DNA from: Metridium senile
Lineage: Eukaryota; Cnidaria; Anthozoa; Actiniaria; Metridiidae
Assembly: GCA_949775045.1 (NCBI GenBank)
Contig: OX459108.1
Location: forward strand, 1,298,623-1,362,622
Length of the DNA: 64,000 nucleotides
Direction: 5' to 3'
Positions within the stretch are counted from its first letter, which is position 1. Every line of letters starts with the position of its first letter. The translations under genes were made by a program, and so were the position numbers. Below, one piece after another: positions 11,400 through 24,435 of the stretch. The notes below the pieces were generated by a model. It was not told the DNA's origin. It was given only the letters and a program-made list of their open reading frames with translations, and made no database searches.

Positions 11400-11571
11400 C
11401 CAAGTTGGGCTCCCTGTGCTTCCAACTTGTTGGAAACAAGGCTCGTTCCAGTCCCCAAATAGCAACCGTGGTTTGTTAGGGTTCTGTATATTATTATTCT
11501 TCGTCCAGTTTAATTACCTAATTCGATTACCTATTTCAAACAGATATTACCAGTTATAAAGGTAAGTTTTC
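11400..11571 (+). promoter_or_regulatory. Upstream block and non-coding exon 1 of zinc-finger copy 3
   Basis: Shares GGGCTCCCTGTG, AAGGCTCGTTCCAGTCCCC, TTCTTCGTCCAGT and CAGATATTACCAGTTATAAA with the other two copies and ends at a GTAAGT donor (GT 11572-11573). It is more diverged and lacks the upstream TTG microsatellite. A GGTTTGTTAGGG segment is unique to this copy. Confidence 0.55.
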
Positions 11572-11722
11572 TTGTTTCTTGAGTTCGTGGTTAAGAAAGC
11601 GTTGTGTGAAGACACTGAACACGTCTGTGAGGATCCAAAGTTGTGTTGAAAAACTTTGAAAACCACGTTACTCATTCAGTTCTTGTTTCATGAAAGCCTT
11701 CAAAATCTTCATCTTTAACAGG

Positions 11723-13162
11723 ATGGAAACAGACTGGGCAGGATACAAGTGTAAGTCAGGGCAGATCATGTTTGTGTACAACAAAGTAACAGGACAACAC
11801 AAGTGGCCTGCTGGATTGGATAATGTAAGTGTATTTGGCGTTTACAAATTTTAAATTATAAAATGCAGTATTTGGGCAATGCAGACCGTAATACACGGTA
11901 CTGAATTGAGCTTTTTCTAATTGCAGGGAGTAGAAGGAAGGATAATGCAGGGCCATCCTGTTATTTATAAAGAGTTTGCAACAATTGCAACACAAACGGA
12001 TGACTATGGCTGTAACAATGGATGTATGTCCATGTATATCAATACAGATCCAAGTCATGCTTCCAACATCTCAGAAGTTACATTACCTCAACCACAACCA
12101 AGTGTTTCAAGTGAAGATAGCTTGGATAGTGAACTGGTCCCAGAGAATACCTTGGAAGATGGAGATGAAAAAAACAAACACCAAGACCTGGATGGAAATT
12201 CAGAAATATTGAGAGCTCTAGAAGAAACAGAATTTCCAACTGAAGATTACATAGTGGACAACAGCAATAAAAATGGTGATAATGATGATGCTAGTGATTA
12301 TGCAGAGAATATCTTGGTAGATGGAATCAAACAAGAGAAAGAGCCAGACTTGTATTCAATTTCTGAAATGGTTGATTTAACTGTACATCTTAAAGCACAT
12401 ACTGGAGAGAAACGATTGGAATGTACTTATTGCAAGAAGATGTTTGTGTTTCAGTCTCATTTAGATGAACATCTTAGAAAACATACTGGAGAGAAACCCT
12501 TTGAATGTTCTGTTTGCAAGAAGAAGTTTAAACGGAAGTCTCATTTAAATGTCCATCTTAGAACACATACTGGAGAGAAACCCTTTCAATGTACTTATTG
12601 CAAAAAGAATTTTAGAAATAAGTCTCATTTAAATGAGCATCTTAGCACACATACTGGAGAGAAACCCTTTGAATGTACTTATTGTAAGAAGAAGTTTGTA
12701 CATAAGTCGCATTTAAATGAACATCTTAGAATCCATACTGGAGAGAAACCCTTTGAATGTACTGTTTGCAATAAGAAGTTTAAACGAAAAGGCAGTTTAA
12801 ATGCTCATCTTAAAACACATACTGAGGAGAAACCTTTTGAATGTCTTTGCAAGAGGAAGTTCAAGCAAAAGTCTCAATTAAATGTCCATCTTAGAACACA
12901 TACTGGAGAGAAACCCTTTGAATGCACTTATTGCAAGAAGAAGTTTATATTCAAGTCTCATTTAAATGAACATCTTAGAACTCATACTGGAGAGAAACCC
13001 TTTGAATGTACTGTTTGCAATAAGAAGTTTAAACGTAAGTCTCATTTAAATGAGCATCTTAGATTACATACTGGAGAGAAACCTTTTGAATGTACTTATT
13101 GTAAGAAGAAGTTTGTATTTAAGTCTCATTTTAATTTCCATCTTAGAACCCATACTGGATAG
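11723..13162 (+). CDS. WW-like plus C2H2 zinc-finger protein, copy 3 (9 fingers)
   Basis: Exons 11723-11824 and 11927-13162 give 445 residues. Order: the 34-residue WW-like exon (DWAGYKCKSG... with W5, FVYN, W28-P29), the conserved leader with ATQTDDYG, an acidic linker, a half finger that keeps only the helix and histidines, then nine C2H2 fingers with TGEKP linkers. Finger 6 has C-x-C instead of C-x2-C, so it may not bind zinc normally. Fingers alternate FECTYC and FEC(S/T)VC types. The frame ends at TAG within the linker after finger 9 (GGATAG where sisters have GGAGAG), with a decayed further finger behind it. It is the best intact copy of the three. Confidence 0.85.
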
Positions 13163-13350
13163 AAACCTTTTGATTGTATTTTATTGCAAGAATGAGTTTT
13201 ATTGACAGTGAATATATTTGATAAAGTACAAGTATTATACCCATGAAACAAGTAGTACTAATTAGTACTAAATAGTGCTAATTAAACAATAGAAAACAAT
13301 AGAATTAGCATAAAATATCACTATTTAGTACAATTTATATTTCACGCTTT

Positions 13351-14051
13351 CTCAAGTATGTTAAGGCCAGGGTTTTTCCTTGTGAAAAGACCCCCTGCCA
13401 ATAATTAAGCTTTTGGCTTCATACTTTAAAGATATTTGCTAGTTTTCTATAAAAATTGCTGTAGATGTTGATATCAATGTCCTTATTTTTTTTTAGTGCT
13501 TATTTTTAGGAGGTCACATGGTATATGACGTCATAATAGCAAGAAAATACTCAAAATTTATGCGGGCGTGAGTTTAAGATAAAGAGAAAAACTAAAAGCA
13601 AAAAGTTGATAAGTAATAGATGACAAATAACTTAGACTTGTATTGGAGAACTTGAATTCGATAGCTTGGTAGGGAGATTTAAAGGGAATTTAAAATAAGA
13701 ATTATGGTCACGTGACCTGTTTTACAAAATATCTCCTTAACAGTAAATGATAACCAGATTCAAAAAGCACAGTCTTGTAGAGGCCTTGTAGAGAAGTACT
13801 TTTAATGTATAAGTTTGTTTTACCTATTCAAACTCGCAACCTCATTTTTAAAGGAAAAACAAAATTCCTTATCCATCTAAACTAGTCACGTGACCACCCT
13901 TAGATCAAAATTACAAATTAAGAATGAGCAGCAGTCTGAGATCTAACAATGTACCAAGTTTTATTAAAATCAGATGAGTTTTGTGGCAATGGCAAATAAA
14001 AACCTTTTTTTTCATGAAACACGGCTTAAACCAGGCCTTAACATACTTGAG
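13351..14051. mobile_element. 700-bp inverted-repeat element
   Basis: Perfect 18-bp inverted ends: CTCAAGTATGTTAAGGCC (13351) and its complement (to 14051), bounded by TTT on both sides. Two GTCACGTGAC-type palindromes lie inside (near 13708 and 13887). No coding capacity is seen. It fills most of the gap between copy 3 and the CRYL1-like gene. Confidence 0.65.
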
Positions 14052-14383
14052 TTTAATGTTTGTACTAATAAATTGAAATAACACAAAATATTACCTACAA
14101 ATCTTCAGCATATTTTACAGTGTTACAAATTTCATTATATTACCCAAATGAAAAAAGGGTACCCCACTTCTGACACCAATAAGCATGCTACTTGATTAAA
14201 GACTTTATTAGAATGAATCAAAGCATGTGTCTAATAGCTTCCAATTATTCATGACAAAGTATCATAACAATCTCAATTTACTTCCAACAAATGTTGGTAA
14301 TTTTGATTTTATTTCTCTATTGAGTGCATGGTACAATGTAACTATTTGATTTCATGGACAAGTTTGGAAAAATATATGATATA

Positions 14384-14934
14384 CATTCTTTGTCAAGTGT
14401 AGTTAGCACAATGTTAGTATTTTATCTCATAGTGACTACTTCAATCATTTATTTTACAGTGCCACTACTGAAACCGGGGCTAACCAAACAAATGTCAAAA
14501 TAAATAGTTTTTGTGATCAAACAAAAAATTTGTAGAGGGTTCTCACAGGCTAAGATGTTTCTTATTCAATCTTTATCTATTCTGTTCACAAATAATGAAA
14601 CTATTAGCATTTTAAGCAAAAATGTCAAGTATTTGTAGAGATTCTATTGTTCATATTCTCGATCGTGATTGGATAATCATGTTTTGGAGGCCCCGGTTTC
14701 AGTAATCGCACTGTAAGCATAACAAATTAACCCCTCTTTCCCCCCCCCCCCCCCCCCCCACATCAATGTTGGTGTGAAATGATAGCGCATTGGTACGGTA
14801 GGTCAACCACATAAGTTCCCAACAATGACTCCCTCCTCAACATAACTGCCAAGGCAGGTGGAGGGAAGTAGCTAAATTTCAGCAGTTGTAAATTGATTTT
14901 GTCACAGTTGCACCAACACTTTTGTCAAAGATTG
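14384..14934. mobile_element. Mariner-family MITE (copy A), interrupted by a second MITE
   Basis: Degenerate inverted ends (left CATTCTTTGTCAAGTG; right CAACACTTTTGTCAAAG) match the ends of the element at 20082-21539 in opposite orientation, and more loosely the mariner at 62926. The core has a C run (about 14739-14759) next to CATCAATGTTGGTG, the same layout as the C-rich subterminal region of the full-length element. A different MITE (14457-14713) is inserted inside. Confidence 0.65.
14457..14713. mobile_element. TA-flanked Tc1-like MITE
   Basis: A 257-bp element beginning CAGTGCCACTACTGAAACCG, with a matching inverted right end, flanked by TA on both sides (14455-14456 and 14714-14715). 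It is nested in mariner MITE copy A. The CAGTGC start is shared with the element at 31709-31923. Confidence 0.75.
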
Positions 14935-15062
14935 TGGTTTAAAAATGTTTGTTTTTTTCATTTTCTTTTCATTCATCTCCTCTAAATCATTGTTTTTTCA
15001 TTTAGTCTTCCATTCGCATTTTCTCAATCAATCTCTCAGTAATTCATATTCCCATTCTCTCA

Positions 15063-18000
15063 TTACTCCTTTTCTTTCTCCTGTTCACTTTTATGGACAG
15101 ACAGCGCAGCTAATCTCTCATCCCGCCATTTCCGACGTTCATCTAATTTATCTAGAGGGATGACTTGGTTTAAGTCTCTCTCAAGTTTATCTAATGTTGG
15201 ACCACTAAGGGGCCTGGGTCCACCTTCTTCTTGGCAGACTTTCTCTATATTGGCACCATACCTCTCACAGTAGTCTCGAATACCTTAAAATATAAAACAA
15301 AAAGGGTTCTCCGTATTAGAGCAAATACTGATTTGTGTAAGATTAAAGATTTCCTTTTTTCTTGAAAATTTTGGTAAAATAAGAAAGATGAAACCTATAG
15401 ACGTATTATAAATATACAAAAATGCGTGAATGTATCTGAAGGAAATTCCTTTTTTTGTCACACAAGAGGCATTGAAAAACAATTTTAAAGATCTATATCA
15501 TTTCGGTAAAATGTCCTTTGGTAAATACATATGAAGATACATACAGTTGAAAGTGGTCGCTTACGGGAAATGGTCGTTTAAGAAAGTGGTTGTTTTTAAA
15601 ACTGTATTTCAAAATTCACAGCTGAGATGACAGTCAATACTACTATGACCGCAAAGGATGTTGGTTAATCAACATCACTTGTTGATTTAATACATGTAAG
15701 TTCAAGAAACATTTGTTTCATCATCTACCACTGCAACAACTTGTTATGGTAATACAACACAAAAATGTGCAACCAAAATATGCTATGAATAATTAAATCG
15801 ACTGACAAGTAAAGAAAGCCACTCGCATTTAAAGATATACTGACCATTTGCATTCAAATGCATTGTCTCTAATGGACCAATCAGAGAGTAGCGTAGTCCA
15901 AGGCCCTGGGTGAAGGCGGTATCAACGTCTTCTGCACTGCACACTCCATCCTATTGAAAATATCACAGTGTAAATTGGCTTCACTGTGTTTGTGCTTTCA
16001 CAACATATTTTGTTTTAATCCAGTATTATGGAATCATTGTTGGATATTGATGATGCTAACAGGGTCAGCAAAACTAACATAATCATCATCACTATCATCA
16101 TCATCATCACTTTTATCATCATCATCACTATTATCATCATCATCACTATTATCATCATCATCACTATCATCATCATCATCACTATTATCATCATCATCAA
16201 CTATTACCACCATCATCAACTATTATCATTGTCATCAACTATTATCATCATCATCACTATCATCATCATCATCACTATTATCATCATCATCAACTATTAC
16301 CACCATCATCAACTATTATCATTGTCATCAACTATTATCATCATCATCACTATTATCATCATCATCACTATTATCATCATCACTATCATCATCATCATCA
16401 CTATTATCATCATCATCAACTATTACCACCATCATCAACTATTATCATTGTCATCAACTATTATCATCATCATCACTATTATCATCATCATCACTATTAT
16501 CATCATCATCACTATCATCATCATCATCACTATTATCATCATCATCAACTATTACCACCATCATCAACTATTATCATCATCATCAACTATTATCATCATC
16601 ATCACTATTATCATCATCATCACTATCATCATCATCATCACTATTATCATCATCATCAACTATTACCACCATCATCAACTATTATCATTGTCATCAACTA
16701 TTACCATCATCATCACTATTATCATCATCATCACTATTATCATCATCATCAACTATTACTACCATCATCAACTATTATCATCATCATCACTATCATCATC
16801 ATCACTATTACCATCATCATCACTATTATCATCATCATCAACTATTACTACCATCATCAACTATTATCATCATCATCATTATTATCATCATCATCATCAA
16901 CTATTATCATCATCATCATCACTATTATCATCATCATCACTATTATCATCATCATCACTATCATCATCATCAACTATTACTACCATCATCAACTATTACC
17001 ATCATCATCACTATTATCATCATCATCACTATTATCATCATCATCAACTATTACCACCATCATCAACTATTATCATTGTCATCAACTATTAACATCATCA
17101 TCACTATTATCATCATCATCACTATTATCATCATCACTATTATCATCATCATCAACTATTATCATCATCATCATCACTATTATCATCATCATCATCACTA
17201 TTATCATCATCATCACTGTCATCATCATCACTATTATCATCATCACTATCACCATCATCATCACTATTATCACCATCATCACTATCACCATCATCATCAC
17301 TATTATCACCATCATCACTATCACCATCATCATCACTATTATCATCATCATTAAATCATATTATTATATAACATATAGTGGTATACCGAGTGATATCAAC
17401 TAGATAAAAAGCCTATCCTAGTCATGAAGATATCATTGATATCACACATGTGTGATATCACTCTCAAACAATCAACTTTCAAAATATTTTTTTGTTTTGT
17501 TTCAATCTGTTATATAATAAACAGAACATTACATGTGCGCTTGGAGATATGAATTTTATCTTCTCGTGTTGAAAAGATATCCCACTCGTTCGCTGCGCTC
17601 ACTCGTGGGATATCTTATCAACACTCGAAGATAAAATTCATATCTCCGCGCGCCCATGTAATATCCTCTATATCTTAATCATCATCATCATCATTCATGA
17701 TCACAATCATCATTATCACTATCATCGTTACCATCATCACCATTACTCAAATCAATGTCAACAGCATCACAATTACATCAACCTTTCAGACATTTACTGT
17801 GCGATGGATACAAAAACTGCATGGTCTCATCAAGGATGCCAGAAACTGATTCGCATTTGTATTTGCTTGTAATCTCCATGTATTTATAGTTATCAACTTC
17901 TTTAACGGCTCCCTAAGGTATATAAGATCCCAATTAATTCCAAGTGACATAGGATCACTTCTTAATAACAAATAGACTAATGTCACAAGATTGAAATAGG

Positions 18001-21000
18001 AGCTACACATATTACGAAGGGTCAGTCGAATAACAATGCAAAGTAAAACATGGCTGTTGATAACTATAAATACATGGATATTACCGTACACACCAATTAA
18101 AATGTGAACAAGACTTTGGCGTCCGTGTTCTTGTAAGCATTATCTTATTACTATGGCAATTACCTCTACAAGTCTCCAGGCCTCTGCAATGACGGCATAC
18201 TGCAATCGGTTTAGAACAAACCCATTGACTTCTTTCCTGACAACAACGGGTGACTGTCCTATGTCTTTCATTAAACTGACAGTCTGGTCAACAACAGAGG
18301 CGTCTGTCCATGGCGCAGGGACAACCTCAACCAGAGGAATGTAATAGGGAGGGTTAACCTGAAATAATACAGTGTCATCAATGATCATCACTAGTATCAT
18401 CAGCAGCAGCAGCAGCACCATCTTTACTATTATCATTAAATTATCATCATAATCATGAACATCATTATCATCATTGCCATTATTATCAAAAATTATCATC
18501 ATTACAATCATCATTCCTATCATCATCACCATCAACATCACCATCATCACCATCATCATAAACCATCATCATTACCAATTAGTGCTATTATTATAATCAT
18601 GATCATCACCTCAACCATCATAATCATGATCATCAACAACATCATCAGCATAATCACCATCACTGGACGCACCATTAAGGTTACGGTCCACGTTCGCGGT
18701 GTGCTTTCACATGCTCTCAGTTAAAAGTTTGTTTACCGCGTCATTTTACAATAATAATAGACATATTATATATCATTTTAAAGCTTATATAACAGAGAAT
18801 AAGACTTGTATGTTTTGTTATATACAACAATTTTCTGTAAGATATGCTCTTCGAAAAACCTCAAAATTAACAGCCTTCAATGCGAGTTGTTTAAAAAAGT
18901 ATAAGTCAAAAAGTTCATACTGCTTTGCCGTCATTTCTTCGTTATGTCAATCAACACATATTGGTCTTCCAAACCGTGTCCAGTTTTTTTGATAAAATGC
19001 TTAGCTTTAGAGTTATGGTCCGTTTTGTTATTTAACTTGAAGTTTTAACAATGGGTCGACTTTGAAACACATTTATTCAAGAACGAAGCATTTTATCGAA
19101 AAAACTGGACACGGTTTTGAACACATGTATGTGCTGATTGATATAATGCAGAAATGACGGCGAAGTAGTAGGAACTTTTGGACTTATACTTTTTTTAATT
19201 AACTCGCTCGATTTTGAGGTTTTATAGGAAGCATTGGTTAAAGATATTCTTTTTCTTAAAAAAACTTACATAGTCTTATTCTCTGTTATATAAGCTTTAA
19301 AATGATATATACTTTGTCTATCTTTATTGTTAAGTGACGCGCTAAACAATTTTTAACTGAGAGCACCCCGCGAACGTGAACGGTAACCTTAACTGGGACT
19401 CTGCCGCCTCCATTACACATTGCACTAACTATCACCAACGCTGACTACTTGAAAGCTGGTACACTGGCTTGCAACAAAAATCACTTAACCATTGCATAAC
19501 ACTTACTGCTTCTTACTACAATAGACTCATTAACAACTTCAAGCATTCCGCTAATACAATGACTAACACCTACCCACGCACTGACAACAACATTACTGAC
19601 TGAATCAGACACATAAATAACACCACTGTCTTTTCGTTTTCTTTACCCTGAAGATGACTTCTGCTCAGGTTGTTGAAACATCAGACATCAACACCATCAG
19701 TCTTTCTCAAGACTACACCACCCCAGACGACCATCCCTCATCTACATAATCGCCATCATTAACACCATGCATCACCATCATAATTATAATCATCATTATC
19801 ATCACTAATATCATCACCACCAGCATCTTCATCATCATCATGAACTTCATCATCACTCTGTTACATACTTACAGGATGCGCAACAATACATCTATTTCTA
19901 TGAGTCAAGCCTTCAGTGAATTTAGATGGTACAATGCAGGATGTTGAACTGGCTAAGATGATATCTTTGTTTGTCACTTTCTCGTCCAGACTTGAAAACA
20001 CTTTCTTTTTTAACTCAATATTCTCTGGAGTACATTCCTGAACAAAAGAAAAGTTGATATTATTGACCAATCCTGTAACTACAATCATTGACAAAAGTGT
20101 TGGCACAAATGTGATGAAGTAATTTTAGCACTGCTGAACTTCCACTACTCCCCCACCCCTTTCCAATGTTGAGGAGGGAGTCATTCTTTGTTGCTTAATT
20201 GTGTGGTTGACCTGTCAATGCGCTTTCATTTCACACCAACATTGATGTGTATGGTGGCCCATCACTGTCAATACATTTTTTAACATTTTTGTGTAATTTT
20301 CCTTATGATTTTTTATTTCACTTGTAAAAAAAAAGTAATGAAAATAAAGTAAAAAGTGAAATTAAAACGAAAAGTGAAACGAGAATCAAAATGAAAATAT
20401 AAAGTCAAAGTAAAAACAAAATCAAAATCAAATCAAAATGGAAGGCAAAATCAAAATCAAAACCAAATCGAAAGTAAATCAAAAATCAAATCAAAACCAA
20501 AAACAATTCAAAAGTAAAAGTAAAACCAAAACCAATTCTAAAGTAAAATCACTTTAGCGACGTGGCCCATCGCTGTCACTACCATGACCCTTTGCGGCAC
20601 ATGATATCAGACATTGTGCCTTTACTTTGGTGCGGCAAACTTCAACATGGCAACATGGAATAAGATTTCCACAAGGCAAAAGCAACGACACACCAAAACA
20701 GACTCAAAGGAAACTAAAATGGAAGAAATCGTAGTCCAACGAATGTCAAGTGAAGTCAGTGGCAAACAACAAAAATACTGTAGGATCAGAGCAAGGGAAT
20801 ACGTCCTGTTTACTGAGCACGAGCCGGGAGCACGAAAAGAACACAACCTTAACATTCATAGTGACACTGACAGTAGTCGAGTGGCTTAGTGATTTATAAC
20901 ATGTGTACATTTGCGTACAGGCACCAAAGTTGGCACAAATTTTTTTATTTTGATGTAAGAAATGTTGAGATGTTTAGAAGTCATGGGCTCGCGTAGCCTT

Positions 21001-24000
21001 TTGGGTAGCATGGAGGGCAAAGGATCATGGTAGTGACAGCGATGGGCCATGTCGCTAAAGTGATTTTACTTTTGAATTGGTTTTGATTTTAATTTTACTT
21101 TTGAACTGGTTTTGATTTTACTTCTAATTTTACTTTTGAATTGGTTTTGATTTTAATTTTAACCAGTTTTAATTTTAATTTGGAATTGGTTTTGATTTTG
21201 ATTTGATTTTTTATTTTACTTTCGATTTGGTTTTGATTTTGCCTTCCATTTTGATTTGATTTTGGTTTTGTTTGACTTTTTATTTTCATCTTGATTCTCG
21301 TTTCACTTTTCGTTTTAATTTCACTTTTTCTTTTACTTTCATTTTCATTATTTTTTTTTTACTAAAGTGAAATAAGAAATCATAAGGAAAATTACACAAA
21401 AATGTTAAAAAATGTAGTGACAGCGATGGGCCACTATAGATGTGGGGGGCAGGGGGGAAATTTTTTATACTTAAAATAGATGAAGTAGTCACTATGAGAT
21501 AAAATACTAAAATTGTGCCAACTACTTTGACAATGATTGTAGGTACTTTCTTGGTATAATTATATTACTCCCCAATTCATGACTGCCTTTATTTGCATTG
21601 GAGTATGGGAAGTTTTTGAATATTAGACAAACCACTATTCCTCAACTTTTAAAAAAATATTTTTATATGATAATGAGACTTGATTGAACCACTATATAGC
21701 TTAGCCTGAACCGTCCAAACTAACAAGCTTACGATGAGGGATTTCGCTGGCACTAACCACATTTTTAAAGCCTTTTAAAATGGTTGTTCAATGAGTACAA
21801 TAATAAATATACTATATAATATTGTTTTCTGCTGCAATGAAAGTATTTTGCAGTGCAGAATTTCTACCATGATCAGTAATAATTCAGTGTTGTTTACCAA
21901 GAAATAACCAATTAACTTGATGTTATTACCGCATAATGTTTCATGCCCGGCCGGACCAACACTCAGGGTCTTAAAATAATTGAGGAGAATTTACCGACTT
22001 TGTTATTTCCATCTGCAAATAGCTGTTATTACAGTTATATGCAAATGATTTCAAACAATGCATTCAAATCGAGGCTTTCGGGCAAACCTATTGTTTTCGC
22101 ACAAAAGCCTCGACTTCAACCCATTGTTCAAAATCATTTGCATATAACTGTAATAACAGCTATTGTTAGACTTTTCGGATAAGGATGTTAAATTGGAGGT
22201 TCCGTCTTTTCACACGCACTACACCCACTAACCTGCATTGGATGGTTTAACTGGGGACGTAACAAACCCTCGCCATGACCACCCTCAGTGATTAGCTCAT
22301 ACTAATGCATACTTAATGCATACTAACTACTAATTCCCTCACTGTAAGTTGCCAGCATTCTGTATGATAATTGTAAAGCACATTGAGACATAATATGTGA
22401 AATGCGCTATATAAGTATTACATTACCTGCACGTAAAAGGCCCCAGTCAAAGCGTCCTCCAAGTTGTTGCATGTTGAAACCAAACTCATGGCTTCAGCAG
22501 CAGTCTTAGAAGACCCTTTCATCAACTTCTTTGTTTCTAACTGTTGAAGCTGTTTTTTGATGTTCTCCATAGCGGTGGTCAGTTGAGTGCTTTGAGTGTC
22601 ATAGAGAACAACATGATAGCCTGCACTGCTGAATAACTGAGGGACAAACAAACAAAGAAATTAATAAATAGAGTGAAAACACTAATAGTACGCAAACTTG
22701 TACAAATTCTACTGATGAAGGCTAAAGATTTAGCCGAAAAGTCTAATTAAAAATCATCAAATTTAGTCAGAGACAACCTAATTCTTTTGTAAGATCATGA
22801 ATCCTGACTACAACAATCATATTTTTAAAGTTTTAAAACTAACTAATAGTGTCTATTTACTATTATGAGTGTAATAAAGCAATTTCACATAACGCATTTT
22901 AGTATGCTAAATAATGAGTAAAATAAGATGCTAATGAGCTTTGCACGGGTAACAATACATATTTATCATAACTTGCTTGCATAAATATGACAAAAATTAA
23001 GAGACAAAGTATCAGAACTGGCTGTTGTATTATAATCAATATTTATTAGATATCGATAGAACGAAAAACAAGATCGCCATATTTTTATACGGTTAATGTG
23101 CATGCCCCAACGCAAAGCTCATTTAATTTAGCATTTTATTTTACTCATTAGCATACTAAAATGCGTTATGTGAAATCGCTCTAATGGGCTATATAAGAAT
23201 TAAAGTTATTAATTATTATTACTATCACTCAAACAAGAAACAAGAAAATTAGGAAATAGAGTGTCTTCTTGAAAGTTTTGTCTGTATATCATTGAACAGT
23301 TTTTATTATCATCATAACAATAAGATAAAGGTATATATAACATTAGAGTGAAACTATTTTTAATGAAATAAAAACAAGATAGTTAGTACTAACTAATAGT
23401 TTCTATTTAGTGACTATTTAGTCAGTATCACTCAACCAGAAACATCAAATACAAAAGGAAACAATACCTCATTACAACTTTACTTGTCTTTGATATTGAC
23501 TAATAGTCACTAAATAAGAACTATTACACAGTAGCAAATTTATTTATGGATATAATGTTTGTGCTCTATTCCACAGTAGCAATTTGATCCTATTTTCATG
23601 GTGTTAGTGTTTGCGCTCTATTCCACAGTAGCAATTTAATTCTATTTCATGGATATAGTGTTTGCGCTCTATTCTACAGTAGCAATTCAATTCTATTTCA
23701 TGGATTTCTGATATAGTGTTTGCACTCTATTCTACAGTAGCAATTTGATTCTATTTCATGGATATAGTGTTTGCGCTCTATTCCACAGTAGCAATTTGAT
23801 TCTATTTGATGGATATAGTGTTTGCGCTCTATTCTACAGTAGCAATTTGATTCTATTTCATGGATATAGTGTTTGTGCTCTATTCCACAGTAGCAATTTG
23901 ATTCTATTTCATGGATATAGTGTTTGCGCTCTATTCCACAGTAGCAATTTGTTTCTATTTCATGGATATAGTGTTTGTGCTCTATTCCACAGTAGCAATT

Positions 24001-24351
24001 TGATTCTATTTCATGGATATAATGTTTGCACTCTATTCTACAATAGCAATTTGATTATATTCCATGGATATAGTGTTTGCACTTTATTCCACAGTAGCAA
24101 TTTGATTATATTCCATGGATATAGTGTTTGCACTCTATTCTACAGTAGCAATTTGATTTCATGGAAATGTATGCTAGCTCCTATACAGTGTAAGGTAAAT
24201 TGTTTTCCTCAGAAATGTTGGATATTATTATTGATACTTACTGTTGACCAACAACATCCAATCAATCCACTAACAGAGAAAGAAATCAAACATGTATCAG
24301 TAAATTATTTACGATGATAATAATCATGATTATAAAGATGACATTGATAAA

Positions 24352-24435
<84 letters not shown>

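Noticed and set aside
16028..17354. 354- and 92-codon frames in 16028-17354
   Set aside because: Products of an ATC/ATT microsatellite inside an intron of the minus-strand CRYL1-like gene.
20614..20889. 91-codon frame in the centre of the fold-back element
   Set aside because: No recognisable motif; lies in a non-autonomous element. Kept only as a remark.
23745..24317. 190-codon frame with a 17-residue repeat
   Set aside because: Comes from the 51-bp minisatellite; no start context or splice support, and it is intronic.
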